Made by a program: the position numbers and the translations under genes. Shown in pieces: positions 26,486 to 34,877 of a stretch of 64,000 nt of DNA. The notes beneath the pieces were generated by a model. The model was not told the DNA's origin. It was given only the letters and a program-made list of their open reading frames with translations, and made no database searches. The stretch is from Flavobacterium sharifuzzamanii. GTDB taxonomy: Bacteria; Bacteroidota; Bacteroidia; Flavobacteriales; Flavobacteriaceae. The DNA lies in NCBI RefSeq assembly GCF_003254585.1, contig NZ_QJGZ01000034.1, positions 124,001-188,000 on the forward strand. The letters are read 5' to 3'. Within the stretch, counting starts at the first letter, position 1. Every line of letters begins with the position of its first letter.

Positions 26486-28924
26486 ATGAAAATAATTTTT
26501 AATGCCAAAGTTTATCTTTTTATGCTGTTTTTGGGCTCATTAAATATGATGGCTCAACAGCTTGGAACTGTAAACGGGAAAGTTTCTTTGAGTGGTAATA
26601 AACCAGCAGAAAATATTGCTGTGGCGCTAAAAGGAACGAAATATTCAGATATTACAACTGTTTCAGGACATTACGAAATTAAAAATGTAAAACCAGGAAC
26701 ATATACTATTGTATTAAATGGAGTTGGAATTCAGTCTGTTGAGGATAAAATTGTAGTCAATTCAAAACAAATAATAACTAAGAATTTTTCTCTTTCAGAA
26801 AGTCAGGAAGATCTTGAAGAAGTGGTAATTAAAAAGAACAAATACAAGCAAGACAAGCCTTCATTGTCATTACGTCTTCAGACTCCAGTTTTAGAAATTC
26901 CTCAAAATATACAAATTGTAAGTAGCCAGACTTTAAAAGATCAGCAGATTACAAGTATGAGCGATGGTGTAATTCGTAACGTGAGTGGTGCTGTACGTTT
27001 AGAACATTGGGGAGATTTGTATACGAATATTACAATGCGCGGTTCTCAAATTCAGGCTTTCAGAAATGGTTTTAATGTAGTTTCTTCTTTTTGGGGACCA
27101 TTAACAGAAGATATGAGTTTTGTAGACCATATCGAATTTGTAAAAGGACCTGCTGGTTTCATGCTTTCAAGCGGTGATCCAAGCGGATTGTATAATGTTG
27201 TGACTAAAAAGCCAACAGGTGTAACCAAAGGTGAGGTTAGTGCTTTAGTAGGAAGTTATGATTTTTATAGAGTAAGTCTTGATCTTGACGGAAAATTGGA
27301 TAAAAAAGGAAAATTACTATACAGATTTAACGGAGCAGCACAAAAAAAAGGTTCATTCCGTCCGTTTGAGCATAACGACCGTTACGTAATTGCTCCTGTG
27401 ATTTCTTATCAGATAGATGATAAGACAAAAATTACTGCAGAATATAACTTTCAATATGCAAATATGACTGAAGTAGGTTCTTACTATGTTTTTGGACCAC
27501 AATCAGGAGGTTATGCAACTTTACCTCGCAGTTTTACAATGACACAACCAGGATTGCCAGATACAAACATTCAAGATCATAGTGGTTATCTGCAGTTCGA
27601 ACATAAGTTTGACGAAAATTGGAAACTTACAGTTCAAACTACTTACTTTAAATACATTCAGCAAGGATACAGTTCTTGGCCAGGTGTTGTTGGCCCTGGA
27701 CCAGTTGATAGAAATTTTGATGGCGTTCCTGAAGGAAACCTTGCTGCTGGTGAGATTATTAGAAATGTTGGAATTTGGGATGCGGAAAGTAATATGTATT
27801 TAGGACAGATTTTCGTAAATGGAAAATTCAATACAGGAAATGTTTCTCATAAAGTATTAGGAGGAATAGATTTAGGAAGTAAAGATTATATGGCAGATTG
27901 GGGACAATCACATGATTTAGATACGGTTGATAATCCGTTTAATGTTTATAATCCAAATTACGGAACGCCTTCAAATGGTTTACCGCAATTTGATCATGAT
28001 ACACCTCTAAGCCAAAGAGCAGGCGGACTTTATGGTTCGAAGTATGCAGCGGGTTATGTTCAAGATGAGCTTGGGTTTTTAGAAAATAGATTAAGATTGA
28101 CTCTTGCTGCAAGATATACTTGGATTAGCCAAACTAGCAGCTATGAGGCAGAACCAATTGAGGATAGTCATATTACACCTCGTGCTGGTTTAAGTTATTC
28201 TATTACTGATGATTTTGCGGTTTACGGTCTATATGATCAAGCTTTTACGCCTCAATCGGGTGTAGTGAGAAGTGGTGACGTGAAACCTCTTACAGGAAAT
28301 AATGTTGAATTTGGACTTAAAAAAGATTGGTTTGACGGTTCTTGGAACACAAGTTTATCTGTTTACAATATCTTAAAGAAGAATGAGTTAACAGCAGATC
28401 CTAGTAATCAGCCAAACGAACAGTATAAAATAGTTCTAGGTGAAAAAAGAGCTCGTGGTGTTGAATTTGATGTTAGAGGAAAAATCTTTGACGGTCTAAA
28501 CCTTATTGCAAATTATGCGTTTACAGAATCAACTGTAACTAAAGTTGATCCAGCTGTTTCTGCAGCTAATGGGATTAATGTAGGAGACGTTGTGCCTGGT
28601 TATGCTAAACATACTGCAAATGCATGGTTAAATTACACATTGCAGCATGGAAAATTAAAAGGTTTTGGAGCTTCTGTTGGAGGAACTTTCCTTGACGGAC
28701 GCCAGACAGATACTTGGAGTCCAGGACTTGTTGGACTTCCAACGTATTTTAAACTAGATGGAGGATTGTCTTATGAAACTGGTAAAGTTAAAGTTACAGC
28801 AAACGTATTCAATATTTTAGATAGATACCTTTATAGCGGTTCGTACTACAGCTGGTTAAGTGCTTATTACTGGCAGGCTGAAGCGCCAAGAAATTTTAGA
28901 GTTGGTGTTAGTTATAAATTCTAA
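26486..28924 (+). CDS. TonB-dependent siderophore-type receptor with N-terminal CarboxypepD_reg domain
   Basis: An 812-residue outer-membrane receptor: signal peptide (ends near NMMAQQ), a beta-sandwich domain (about residues 27-105, VNGKVSLSGNKPAENIAV...), plug domain (LEIPQNIQIVSSQTLKDQQ, VRNVSGA, ITMRGSQ, VDHIEFVKGPAGFM) and a 22-strand barrel ending FRVGVSYKF. The plug motifs fit the FhuA/ferrichrome-like siderophore receptor class. It imports ferric siderophores with energy from TonB. It has its own promoter and terminator, so it is a single-gene unit. Confidence 0.9.
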   Translation: MKIIFNAKVYLFMLFLGSLNMMAQQLGTVNGKVSLSGNKPAENIAVALKGTKYSDITTVSGHYEIKNVKPGTYTIVLNGVGIQSVEDKIVVNSKQIITKNFSLSESQEDLEEVVIKKNKYKQDKPSLSLRLQTPVLEIPQNIQIVSSQTLKDQQITSMSDGVIRNVSGAVRLEHWGDLYTNITMRGSQIQAFRNGFNVVSSFWGPLTEDMSFVDHIEFVKGPAGFMLSSGDPSGLYNVVTKKPTGVTKGEVSALVGSYDFYRVSLDLDGKLDKKGKLLYRFNGAAQKKGSFRPFEHNDRYVIAPVISYQIDDKTKITAEYNFQYANMTEVGSYYVFGPQSGGYATLPRSFTMTQPGLPDTNIQDHSGYLQFEHKFDENWKLTVQTTYFKYIQQGYSSWPGVVGPGPVDRNFDGVPEGNLAAGEIIRNVGIWDAESNMYLGQIFVNGKFNTGNVSHKVLGGIDLGSKDYMADWGQSHDLDTVDNPFNVYNPNYGTPSNGLPQFDHDTPLSQRAGGLYGSKYAAGYVQDELGFLENRLRLTLAARYTWISQTSSYEAEPIEDSHITPRAGLSYSITDDFAVYGLYDQAFTPQSGVVRSGDVKPLTGNNVEFGLKKDWFDGSWNTSLSVYNILKKNELTADPSNQPNEQYKIVLGEKRARGVEFDVRGKIFDGLNLIANYAFTESTVTKVDPAVSAANGINVGDVVPGYAKHTANAWLNYTLQHGKLKGFGASVGGTFLDGRQTDTWSPGLVGLPTYFKLDGGLSYETGKVKVTANVFNILDRYLYSGSYYSWLSAYYWQAEAPRNFRVGVSYKF

Positions 28925-28960
28925 ATCGATTTGTTTTAGTTGAAAAATTACAAATCATAC

Positions 28961-29000
28961 AAAAAAGCATCTGACTTCATTGTTAGATGCTTTTTTTTTT
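28961..29000 (+). terminator. Rho-independent terminator after the siderophore receptor
   Basis: AAAGCATCTGAC, a 6-base loop, GTTAGATGCTTT, then a run of T residues; one G-U pair in the stem. Confidence 0.8.
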
Positions 29001-29064
29001 GAGGTTCAAAGGGGCAAAGCTTCAAAGGGACAGAGGTTCTGAAATGTGTAGTTCTTTTGAGTTG

Positions 29065-29146
29065 CCTCCAGTTTTAACTGGAGGTTTGTAAATTGAAATT
29101 TAAAAGGCTTTAGCCAAACTTCATCTAGTTTGGCTAAAGCCTTTTT
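29065..29146. terminator. Two hairpins including a bidirectional terminator-like repeat
   Basis: CCTCCAGTTTTAACTGGAGG (29065-29084) is a 9-bp-arm palindrome. Bases 29102-29146 form a stem of AAAAGGCTTTAGCCAAACT with its exact complement around a short loop, flanked by A and T runs, so it can terminate in both directions (siderophore receptor on +, LLM gene on -). A short CCAGCTAAAGCTGG palindrome follows at about 29167. The remaining gap up to 29236 is AT-rich. Confidence 0.6.
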
Positions 29147-29236
29147 GATTTTTGCTATATTTTCCATCCAGCTAAAGCTGGACGCTATTCAATTAAAAAA
29201 AAATCCTTTTAATCTGTGTAATCTGTGGCAAAAAAA

Positions 29237-30259
29237 CTATCCTTTCTTAATCAACGGAATCAATTTTGTCCCAATCAATTCAATCGCATTCATTAATTGT
29301 TTGTGCGTTAATCCAGCATTATCCATTTGGAAAGTAAATCGATCGACGCCACCAAGCGCTTCGCTATGGCGAAGAATTTTCTCTGCAGCTCTTTCCGGAC
29401 CTCCGACAATTAAAACACCTAAATCATCAATTAAACCATCAAATTTGCCTTTTGTTACGGGTGGCCAGCCTCTTTCGTATCCTAATTTAGTCCATAATTC
29501 GGCATAACCAGGATAGTATTCTTCGATTGCTTTTTCTGTTGTTGAGCCAACATATCCAGGCGAATGCAATCCTACTTTTAATTCATTTGGTTTATAACCT
29601 GCAGCTTTTCCAGCTTCACGATACAAATCGACTAAAGGTTTAAAGCGATGTGTTTGTCCGCCAATAACAGCAACCATTAACGGAAGTCCTAACGAACCTG
29701 CTCTTATAAAAGATTCTGGCGTGCCTCCAACACCGAGCCATATTGGCATTTTTTCTTGTAAAGCTCTTGGATAAACAGGTAAATTATTTAAAGCAGGACG
29801 AAATTTTCCTTCCCAAGAAACAAATTCATTATCTCTAACTTGAAGAAGAAGTTCTAGTTTTTCTTTAAAAAGAGCATCATAATCTCTCAAATCATATCCA
29901 AAAAGGGGATAAGCTTCAATGGCAGACCCTCTTCCGACAACAATTTCAGTTCTTCCTTTCGAAATTAAATCTAAAGTTGCAAAACTCTGATAAACCCTCA
30001 CAGGATCTGCAGCGCTTAAAACAGTTACAGCACTTGTCAGTCGGATATTTTTTGTCCTTGCCGCCGCGGCACTCAAAATAACAGCCGTAGCAGAATCTAA
30101 AAACTCTTTTTTATGATGTTCTCCAATTCCGAAAACATCAAGACCAGCCTGATCTGCAAATTCAATTCGCTGCAGTAGCTGTTCCATAGCATCAACACTG
30201 CTCAGAGTATTGTTATCGCCATACATTGCCGAAGCAAAACTGTCTATTCCTATTTCCAT
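29237..30259 (-). CDS. Luciferase-like (LLM class) flavin-dependent oxidoreductase
   Basis: Start taken at the ATG at 30259 (MEIGIDSFASAMYGDN); an upstream in-frame start at 30310 would add 17 residues coded by a dispersed repeat. The 340-residue TIM-barrel protein has GIGEHHKKEFLDSATAVILSAAAA, RTKNIRLTSAVTVLSAADP, VVGRGSAIEAYPLFGYDL and the substrate-side GVGGTPESFIRAG. The family uses FMNH2 or F420 and oxygen; the substrate is unknown. It is followed by a bidirectional terminator. Confidence 0.87.
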   Translation of the reverse strand: MEIGIDSFASAMYGDNNTLSSVDAMEQLLQRIEFADQAGLDVFGIGEHHKKEFLDSATAVILSAAAARTKNIRLTSAVTVLSAADPVRVYQSFATLDLISKGRTEIVVGRGSAIEAYPLFGYDLRDYDALFKEKLELLLQVRDNEFVSWEGKFRPALNNLPVYPRALQEKMPIWLGVGGTPESFIRAGSLGLPLMVAVIGGQTHRFKPLVDLYREAGKAAGYKPNELKVGLHSPGYVGSTTEKAIEEYYPGYAELWTKLGYERGWPPVTKGKFDGLIDDLGVLIVGGPERAAEKILRHSEALGGVDRFTFQMDNAGLTHKQLMNAIELIGTKLIPLIKKG

Positions 30260-30269
30260 ATTTTTTATT

Positions 30270-30344
30270 TTTTGCTTTAGACGATAAGCTTTAAGCTTTA
30301 AGCATTTCAAAGCTTACAGCCTACAGCTTATAGCTTACAGCCAA
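30270..30344. repeat. GCTTATAGCTTACAGCC-type dispersed repeat
   Basis: Contains GATAAGCTTTAAGCTTTAAGC and CTTACAGCCTACAGCTTATAGCTTACAGCC. A related motif (GCTTATAGCTTACTGCTTATTG) forms part of the lipoprotein signal sequence of the czcB-like gene at about 12801-12830. Confidence 0.55.
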
Positions 30345-30752
30345 TTAATGTGAGAAACCAAATGAAATACTAATAATGATAATCATGATTACAATCAACG
30401 TAATGCCAACATATAAGTAATCTTTTTCCAATAAAAATGAAAATAACGAAAGCAGCACACGTAAAACAGGTGTCATAAACAAGAAAATAATTCCTGTAAA
30501 TATTAATGATTCTCCGTTTCCTTGAATTGCGCCGTTGTAGACAGCTGCAATTACTTCAAATATATTTCTATCATTTTCTTTAAAAACAGAATAATCTTCG
30601 ATCTGGTTTCCGTTATGAATCAAATAAACAATCCCTCCGATAAAAGCTACTGATAAAGAAATCCAAACTCCGTAACGAAGCAAGTTTCCTATGATTGTCT
30701 GAAAATCTTTTTCTCCAAATTTTTCTTCCTGTACCATATTAGATTTTTCCAT
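30345..30752 (-). CDS. DUF1634 family membrane protein
   Basis: A 135-residue protein with three predicted TM helices: LLRYGVWISLSVAFIGGIVYLI, a central SLIFTGIIFLFMTPVLRVLLS, and YVGITLIVIMIIIISISFGF. The DUF1634 pattern (single RYGVxxS, then TPVLRVLLS) is clear. These proteins are regularly encoded with TauE/SafE transporters; here the start overlaps the preceding tauE-like gene by 14 bp, so they are translationally coupled and probably form one membrane complex. Confidence 0.85.
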   Translation of the reverse strand: MEKSNMVQEEKFGEKDFQTIIGNLLRYGVWISLSVAFIGGIVYLIHNGNQIEDYSVFKENDRNIFEVIAAVYNGAIQGNGESLIFTGIIFLFMTPVLRVLLSLFSFLLEKDYLYVGITLIVIMIIIISISFGFSH

Positions 30753-31575
30753 TTAGTCCGTTATAAATCATGTTTATTGCCAAAACAAAAATCAAGCAGG
30801 CAAAAAATATTCTCAATTTCTTCGGATTTGTTCGCACTAAGATTTTAGCTCCAGCCATCGCGCCAAACAAAACGCCAATTACAACAGGCATACAGATTCC
30901 TGGCTCGATATATCCTTTTTGAATATAAATTACAGAACTTGCCATTGCTGTAACTCCCATCATAAAATTACTGGTTGTGGTTGAAACTTTAAAAGGAACA
31001 CGCATAATATTGTCCATTGCAATTACTTTAAAAGCACCAGAACCAATTCCGAGAAGACCAGACATCATTCCGGCAACTCCCATCATACTGAAACCGCCAA
31101 GTACATTTTTAGTTCCATATTTTACGACTTCGCCATCGTGAGTAGGATAAGTTCCGTCTAATTTTAATTTTTTAGCTAGCGGACTAGATTCTAAGACAAT
31201 ATGTTCTTCTTTTTTTCGAAGTGAATTGATAGCAGAGAAAATCAGTGTTAAACCAAACAGAACAGCTATAAAAGAAGTAGGGGCAATAGTAGAAAGCAAT
31301 GCACCGCAAACCGCTCCAATAGTGGTGGCGATTTCGAGAAAAATTCCCATTCGCATGTTGGTAATTCCTTCTTTTACATAAGCAGCGGCAGAACCTGAAG
31401 AAGTGGCGATAACAGAGACTAAGGCAGCTCCAATAGCATAATGAATATCGACACCAAGAATGATTGTAAGAAGCGGAATGATGATAATTCCTCCGCCCAA
31501 GCCTGATAATGAACCTATAAATCCAGCCAAAAAGGCTCCTAGAATCATTATAAGCGTAAAGGTAAGTATTGTCAT
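30739..31575 (-). CDS. TauE/SafE family anion exporter
   Basis: A 278-residue membrane protein with about eight TM helices. The two internal repeats of the family are seen: LAGFIGSLSGLGGGIIIIPLL near the N-terminus and GVAGMMSGLLGIGSGAFKV in the middle. Family members are proposed to move sulfite or organosulfonates across the inner membrane. It is the first gene of the TauE/DUF1634 pair. Confidence 0.88.
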   Translation of the reverse strand: MTILTFTLIMILGAFLAGFIGSLSGLGGGIIIIPLLTIILGVDIHYAIGAALVSVIATSSGSAAAYVKEGITNMRMGIFLEIATTIGAVCGALLSTIAPTSFIAVLFGLTLIFSAINSLRKKEEHIVLESSPLAKKLKLDGTYPTHDGEVVKYGTKNVLGGFSMMGVAGMMSGLLGIGSGAFKVIAMDNIMRVPFKVSTTTSNFMMGVTAMASSVIYIQKGYIEPGICMPVVIGVLFGAMAGAKILVRTNPKKLRIFFACLIFVLAINMIYNGLNGKI

Positions 31576-31658
31576 TTAAAATATGTTTTTGTAATTGCTA
31601 ATTTACGAATACAAATTTGTTAGAAACAGCTTTATGACCTTAAATATACCTTAAAAAT

Positions 31659-31833
31659 TTTTTAGTGTTCAGTGTTCAGTTTTTTAGTTTTCAGTCTTAG
31701 TCTCAGTTAGTTTTAGAGTCTAGAAGCTTTAGCAAAGTTTCAAACTTTGGCAAAGCTAACCCTTCTTACCGCAAAGACTGAATACTGCGACTGAATAGTG
31801 ATCACTAAAAAACTGAACACTGAACACTAAAAA
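31659..31833. repeat. Perfect 30-bp inverted repeat in the tauE / AraC intergenic region
   Basis: Left arm 31659-31688 and right arm 31804-31833 are exact reverse complements over 30 bases (both built on GTGTTCAGTGTTCAG). They are separated by 115 bp containing TCAGTCTTAG and GCAAAGACTGAATACTG motifs. It sits between divergently transcribed genes, so it may be a mobile repeat rather than an operator. Confidence 0.75.
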
Positions 31834-31849
31834 AAAAGGTATATTTGAG

Positions 31850-32731
31850 ATGATAATGATTACTAAAAAAGCAGTCTTGAAGAATAAAATCCTCACTTAT
31901 TCCTTAACACATCATAAGAGTTTGTTTTCTCATGCAGATCAGAAAGAGTATTTCTATATCCAGACAAGCGAGCATCCTTATATCAGCGAGTCTTATCGCG
32001 CGGAAAGTTATGCGATTGAGTTTCTAAGAAAAGGAAGCATAATTATGCAGACCGGACTTGAGAGGAAAGTAGTTCATGCTCCCGCTATTATTACTTTGGG
32101 GCCATCTATCATTAGGAGTTTTTCTAAAAGCGATGATGAAATTTTAATTGATATTATATTCTTTAAACCGAATTTCTTTCTCGAAAATCAGGCAAATGTA
32201 TTTTTTCTTGCGCAATATGATTTCTTTGAAAATAGTCATAGTCATTTATCTCAACTTACAAATACAGATGAAGATAAATTTAAACGTATTTTTAATTTGA
32301 TTAAAGAAGCATCAGCAGGTAAGTCTAAACATCAAGCTTCTATTTTGAGGAGTTATCTGTATATTTTGATTTACGAGATCGATGCCATTCAGAAAGAAGA
32401 AGCCTCTGCAGAAGTGCAGAATACTTTATTTGAAAAATTTAAAGAACTTCTTTTTAAAGATTTCTTGAATTTTAGATCAGTTCAGCATTATGCCGATGAA
32501 CTGAATGTAAGTCGAAAATATTTGTCTGAAGTCATTAAAAAGTTTAGCGGTAAAACGGCAAGTGACTGGATTAACGAAATGGTAATTTTGGAAGCCAAAG
32601 TTTTATTGCAGAATAAAAATATGTCAATCAATCAGATAAGTGATATGCTCCATTTTTCTGATCAATCTGTTTTTGGACGATTTTTTAAAAACTACGAAGG
32701 AATTTCGCCTTTAGAATATCGAAAAAAATAA
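31850..32731 (+). CDS. AraC-family transcriptional regulator
   Basis: A 293-residue protein with an N-terminal cupin-like sensing domain (YFYIQTSEHPYISESYRAES, ending with variable helices) and a C-terminal double helix-turn-helix: VQHYADELNVSRKYLSEVIKK and ISDMLHFSDQSVFGRFFKNYEGISPLEYRKK. No gene nearby is an obvious target; the next gene is a small GNAT-like protein. ATG at 31850; a second at 31856 is nearly equivalent. Confidence 0.88.
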   Translation: MIMITKKAVLKNKILTYSLTHHKSLFSHADQKEYFYIQTSEHPYISESYRAESYAIEFLRKGSIIMQTGLERKVVHAPAIITLGPSIIRSFSKSDDEILIDIIFFKPNFFLENQANVFFLAQYDFFENSHSHLSQLTNTDEDKFKRIFNLIKEASAGKSKHQASILRSYLYILIYEIDAIQKEEASAEVQNTLFEKFKELLFKDFLNFRSVQHYADELNVSRKYLSEVIKKFSGKTASDWINEMVILEAKVLLQNKNMSINQISDMLHFSDQSVFGRFFKNYEGISPLEYRKK

Positions 32732-32840
32732 AACGATTAAAATCAACTTTCCGACATTTTGCACAATTTCGAAGCCTTATCGCTCTTTTTTAAGAACTAT
32801 GATCGGTACAACTTTGCTCTTTTATTAAAAAGGAAAAGAA

Positions 32841-33341
32841 ATGAGTAAAATAGCAAAATTTGTTGTCATAATTAATGATAATGTCTCTTGGATGGAAGAC
32901 AAAGCTGTTCAGTTTTATATCAATTTGTTTAAGGAAAAAGATTTGGGAAAAAAATATGCAGAACAGCATCTTTCTCAAAAAGAATTGTTTCGGATTCAGA
33001 ATGATTTTTCGATCGAAATTCTAATGGCATACCTTGGTGAAGCACCACAATCTTATTTAAAACTGGATTCGTCAAGAATATTAAACGAAAATCTAGGAGC
33101 ATCAAAAGCAATTCATCTAAGTGAGGTTATTTATTTTGATGAAGAAGATTTAATAGCGCTTATTAAACGCGCAGAAGAAATTGCTCATCAGCGAAAACAT
33201 GATTTAATTTGGGTGAAAGCTTTTGCTGCAGATACTGCTTTAATCGAAATATTACGATCATTAAATTACGAAGAATTTGATTTGGACGAAAGTAAACAAG
33301 ATCAATTTCCGAAACGAATTTATTTCCGAAAAAAGATTTGA
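32841..33341 (+). CDS. GNAT-like protein without an intact acetyl-CoA loop
   Basis: A 166-residue protein. The order of elements resembles a GNAT acetyltransferase: PQSYLKLD (strand 4), KAIHLSEVIYFDEED (strand 4-5 and helix 3 position), LIALIKRAEEIAHQRKHDLIWVKAFAADTALIEILRSLNYEEF (helix, strand and final AI-xx-Y-GF-like segment). However, the acetyl-CoA pyrophosphate loop (R/Q-x-x-G-x-G/A) is replaced by DEEDLIAL. It may be a non-catalytic relative. I cannot assign a role. Confidence 0.5.
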   Translation: MSKIAKFVVIINDNVSWMEDKAVQFYINLFKEKDLGKKYAEQHLSQKELFRIQNDFSIEILMAYLGEAPQSYLKLDSSRILNENLGASKAIHLSEVIYFDEEDLIALIKRAEEIAHQRKHDLIWVKAFAADTALIEILRSLNYEEFDLDESKQDQFPKRIYFRKKI

Positions 33342-33349
33342 ATTGATTT

Positions 33350-33432
33350 TTTTGGTTGATAATTGATAGTTTTTGGTTGTTAGTGAAAAGTTTTTACGCC
33401 ATCAACTATCAACCAAAAACCAGCAACCTAAA
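33350..33432. repeat. Imperfect inverted repeat between convergent genes
   Basis: TTGGTTGATAATTGATAG... facing ...CTATCAACCAAAAACCAGCAACC across a short spacer, between the GNAT-like and DoxX genes. It could act as a bidirectional terminator. Confidence 0.45.
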
Positions 33433-33435
33433 AAA

Positions 33436-33870
33436 CTATATGCGATTATCAACCGCAAAAGATGTTTTTCCAATATTAGCAAGGAGTAAAGCTGCCGCAC
33501 AACTTGTCCAAACCGAATAATCAAGAGGCGCTTTTACAGAAACTGAAACTGACATGGCAAAAGCAAAAAAGAACATCAAAACGGTAGTTCCTAAAGCGGC
33601 AAGTCTGGTTTTGAAACCAAATAATAGTAGAAGACTCAGTAAAACTTCAAAGAAAGTAGCAATTCCTGCAAGAACTTCTGCTGTGGCTTTGTTGGCAAAA
33701 GAATTTAGGGTTTGTGTGTAGATAACAAAGTTTTCCCAATTTCCCCAGGCGACTGCGTTAGATCCCGGTGCGCCCCAAACTCCAAATCGGTCTGCTACGG
33801 CCGAAAGCATTGTAATTCCTAAAACTATTCTTAAAATTAAACCTGCTTCTAATATTGTGATGTTTTTCAT
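33436..33870 (-). CDS. DoxX-family membrane protein
   Basis: A 144-residue protein with four TM helices, including LEAGLILRIVLGITMLSAVADRFG, EVLAGIATFFEVLLSLLLLFGFKTRLAALGTTVLMFFF and DYSVWTSCAAALLLAN. This is the DoxX-like fold. The family is linked to thiol/redox or small-molecule oxidation in some bacteria. It lies 7 bp downstream of the GNAT gene. A second DoxX protein is at 36.0 kb, of different sequence. Confidence 0.8.
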   Translation of the reverse strand: MKNITILEAGLILRIVLGITMLSAVADRFGVWGAPGSNAVAWGNWENFVIYTQTLNSFANKATAEVLAGIATFFEVLLSLLLLFGFKTRLAALGTTVLMFFFAFAMSVSVSVKAPLDYSVWTSCAAALLLANIGKTSFAVDNRI

Positions 33871-33877
33871 TCTATAA

Positions 33878-34435
33878 TTAATTTTTGATTTGAAGATGTT
33901 CTAGGTTCTTCTTAACCAAAGTTTTGTTTCCAACTACCTTAAAACCAAGTTTTAAATACAGTTTTTTAGCACTCGGATTGTCTTCTTCAACCAGCAGACC
34001 TAAAACCTCTTTATTTTTATGAACGTATTTATCAATCAAAAATTGCAATAATTGAGAACCAATTCCTTTTCCCTGATGTTTCGGATTCACACCTAAAGAG
34101 TCAATGTAATACTCTCCAGCGCGTGTTTCCAATTCTGGGTCGAATTCTGGATTATGATGTTTTCGAACATATTCGACTATCGGAGTGCGTAATTCTTCAA
34201 TGTCTGCACCGTTATAAATATTTACTGCGCCAATGATTTCGTTGTTTTCCTCAGCCACAAAACAGTTTTGATAAGAATACTGATTGCTTTCACTTTCAAC
34301 GAAATACTGCAGAAAGTCTTTCGCGGAAGCGTAATCTTCTTTTGCAATAAACTTGTAGATAATATCTTTCATTGCTAATAATAATATGGGAGCAATATAT
34401 TTTGAGTCTGATTTTTCGGCTTTTCTGATATTCAT
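33878..34435 (-). CDS. GNAT N-acetyltransferase
   Basis: A 185-residue GNAT with a clear acetyl-CoA loop and flanks: YYIDSLGVNPKHQGKGIGSQLLQFLID (Q-G-K-G-I-G), then VLGLLVEEDNPSAKKLYLKLGFKVVG. The substrate is not identifiable. It forms a short operon with the DoxX gene 7 bp downstream. Confidence 0.88.
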   Translation of the reverse strand: MNIRKAEKSDSKYIAPILLLAMKDIIYKFIAKEDYASAKDFLQYFVESESNQYSYQNCFVAEENNEIIGAVNIYNGADIEELRTPIVEYVRKHHNPEFDPELETRAGEYYIDSLGVNPKHQGKGIGSQLLQFLIDKYVHKNKEVLGLLVEEDNPSAKKLYLKLGFKVVGNKTLVKKNLEHLQIKN

Positions 34436-34449
34436 AGTGTAGTGTTTTT

Positions 34450-34760
34450 AGCAAATTTAAGGCTTTATTTAAACACATAGAAACATAGTTTTTCTTTGTG
34501 CTGAAAGGCGTTTCACTTGTCTGAATGCACATAGCTTTGTGGATTAGACTTTGATAAAGTTTTAAACCAAGTATTTTTGGGAACTTAAGCATTACATAAA
34601 GTAACCACAATCATTGTCATTTCGACGAAGGAGAAATCTCCGTAAGAAACTCGACATAGATTGGCCTTTCTTTACGGAGCTACTTGTGGAGATTTCTCCT
34701 TCGTCGAAATGACAAAAATGCCCAAACTAACTTTATAATTTGTCTTTTGTGAATCTGCGT
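34450..34760. repeat. Intergenic repeats including second copy of the 100-bp palindromic element
   Basis: Bases 34465-34520 carry AACACATAGAAACATAG and AAGGCGTTTCACTT, shared with 63163-63302. Bases 34615-34714 are the second 100-bp element with arms TGTCATTTCGACGAAGGAG / CTCCTTCGTCGAAATGACA, matching 14045-14144 in length and arms but differing in the middle. GAATCTGCGTGAAAC at 34751 belongs to the CAGATT family. Confidence 0.7.
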
Positions 34761-34837
34761 GAAACAAAAAACGCATTGTGCTTAATATGTACAAATATAC
34801 GCTCAATATATACCAATCAAGAGATTTCAACTCGTCT

Positions 34838-34845
34838 TATATTTG
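34838..34845 (+). promoter_or_regulatory. -7 box upstream of the MDR oxidoreductase gene
   Basis: TATATTTG, exact TAnnTTTG, 32 bp before the ATG at 34878. No TTG at the right distance. Confidence 0.45.
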
Positions 34846-34877
34846 TAGTATAGTTTTAATTTAAACATTAAAAAGAA

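Noticed and set aside
30260..30310. Upstream start of the luciferase-like gene
   Set aside because: The extra 17 codons lie in a dispersed repeat and precede a normal MEIGIDSF start of the family.
31840..31847. TATATTTG box directly before the AraC gene
   Set aside because: It matches the -7 consensus but ends 2 bp before the ATG, so transcription would start inside the gene; also no TTG is placed correctly.
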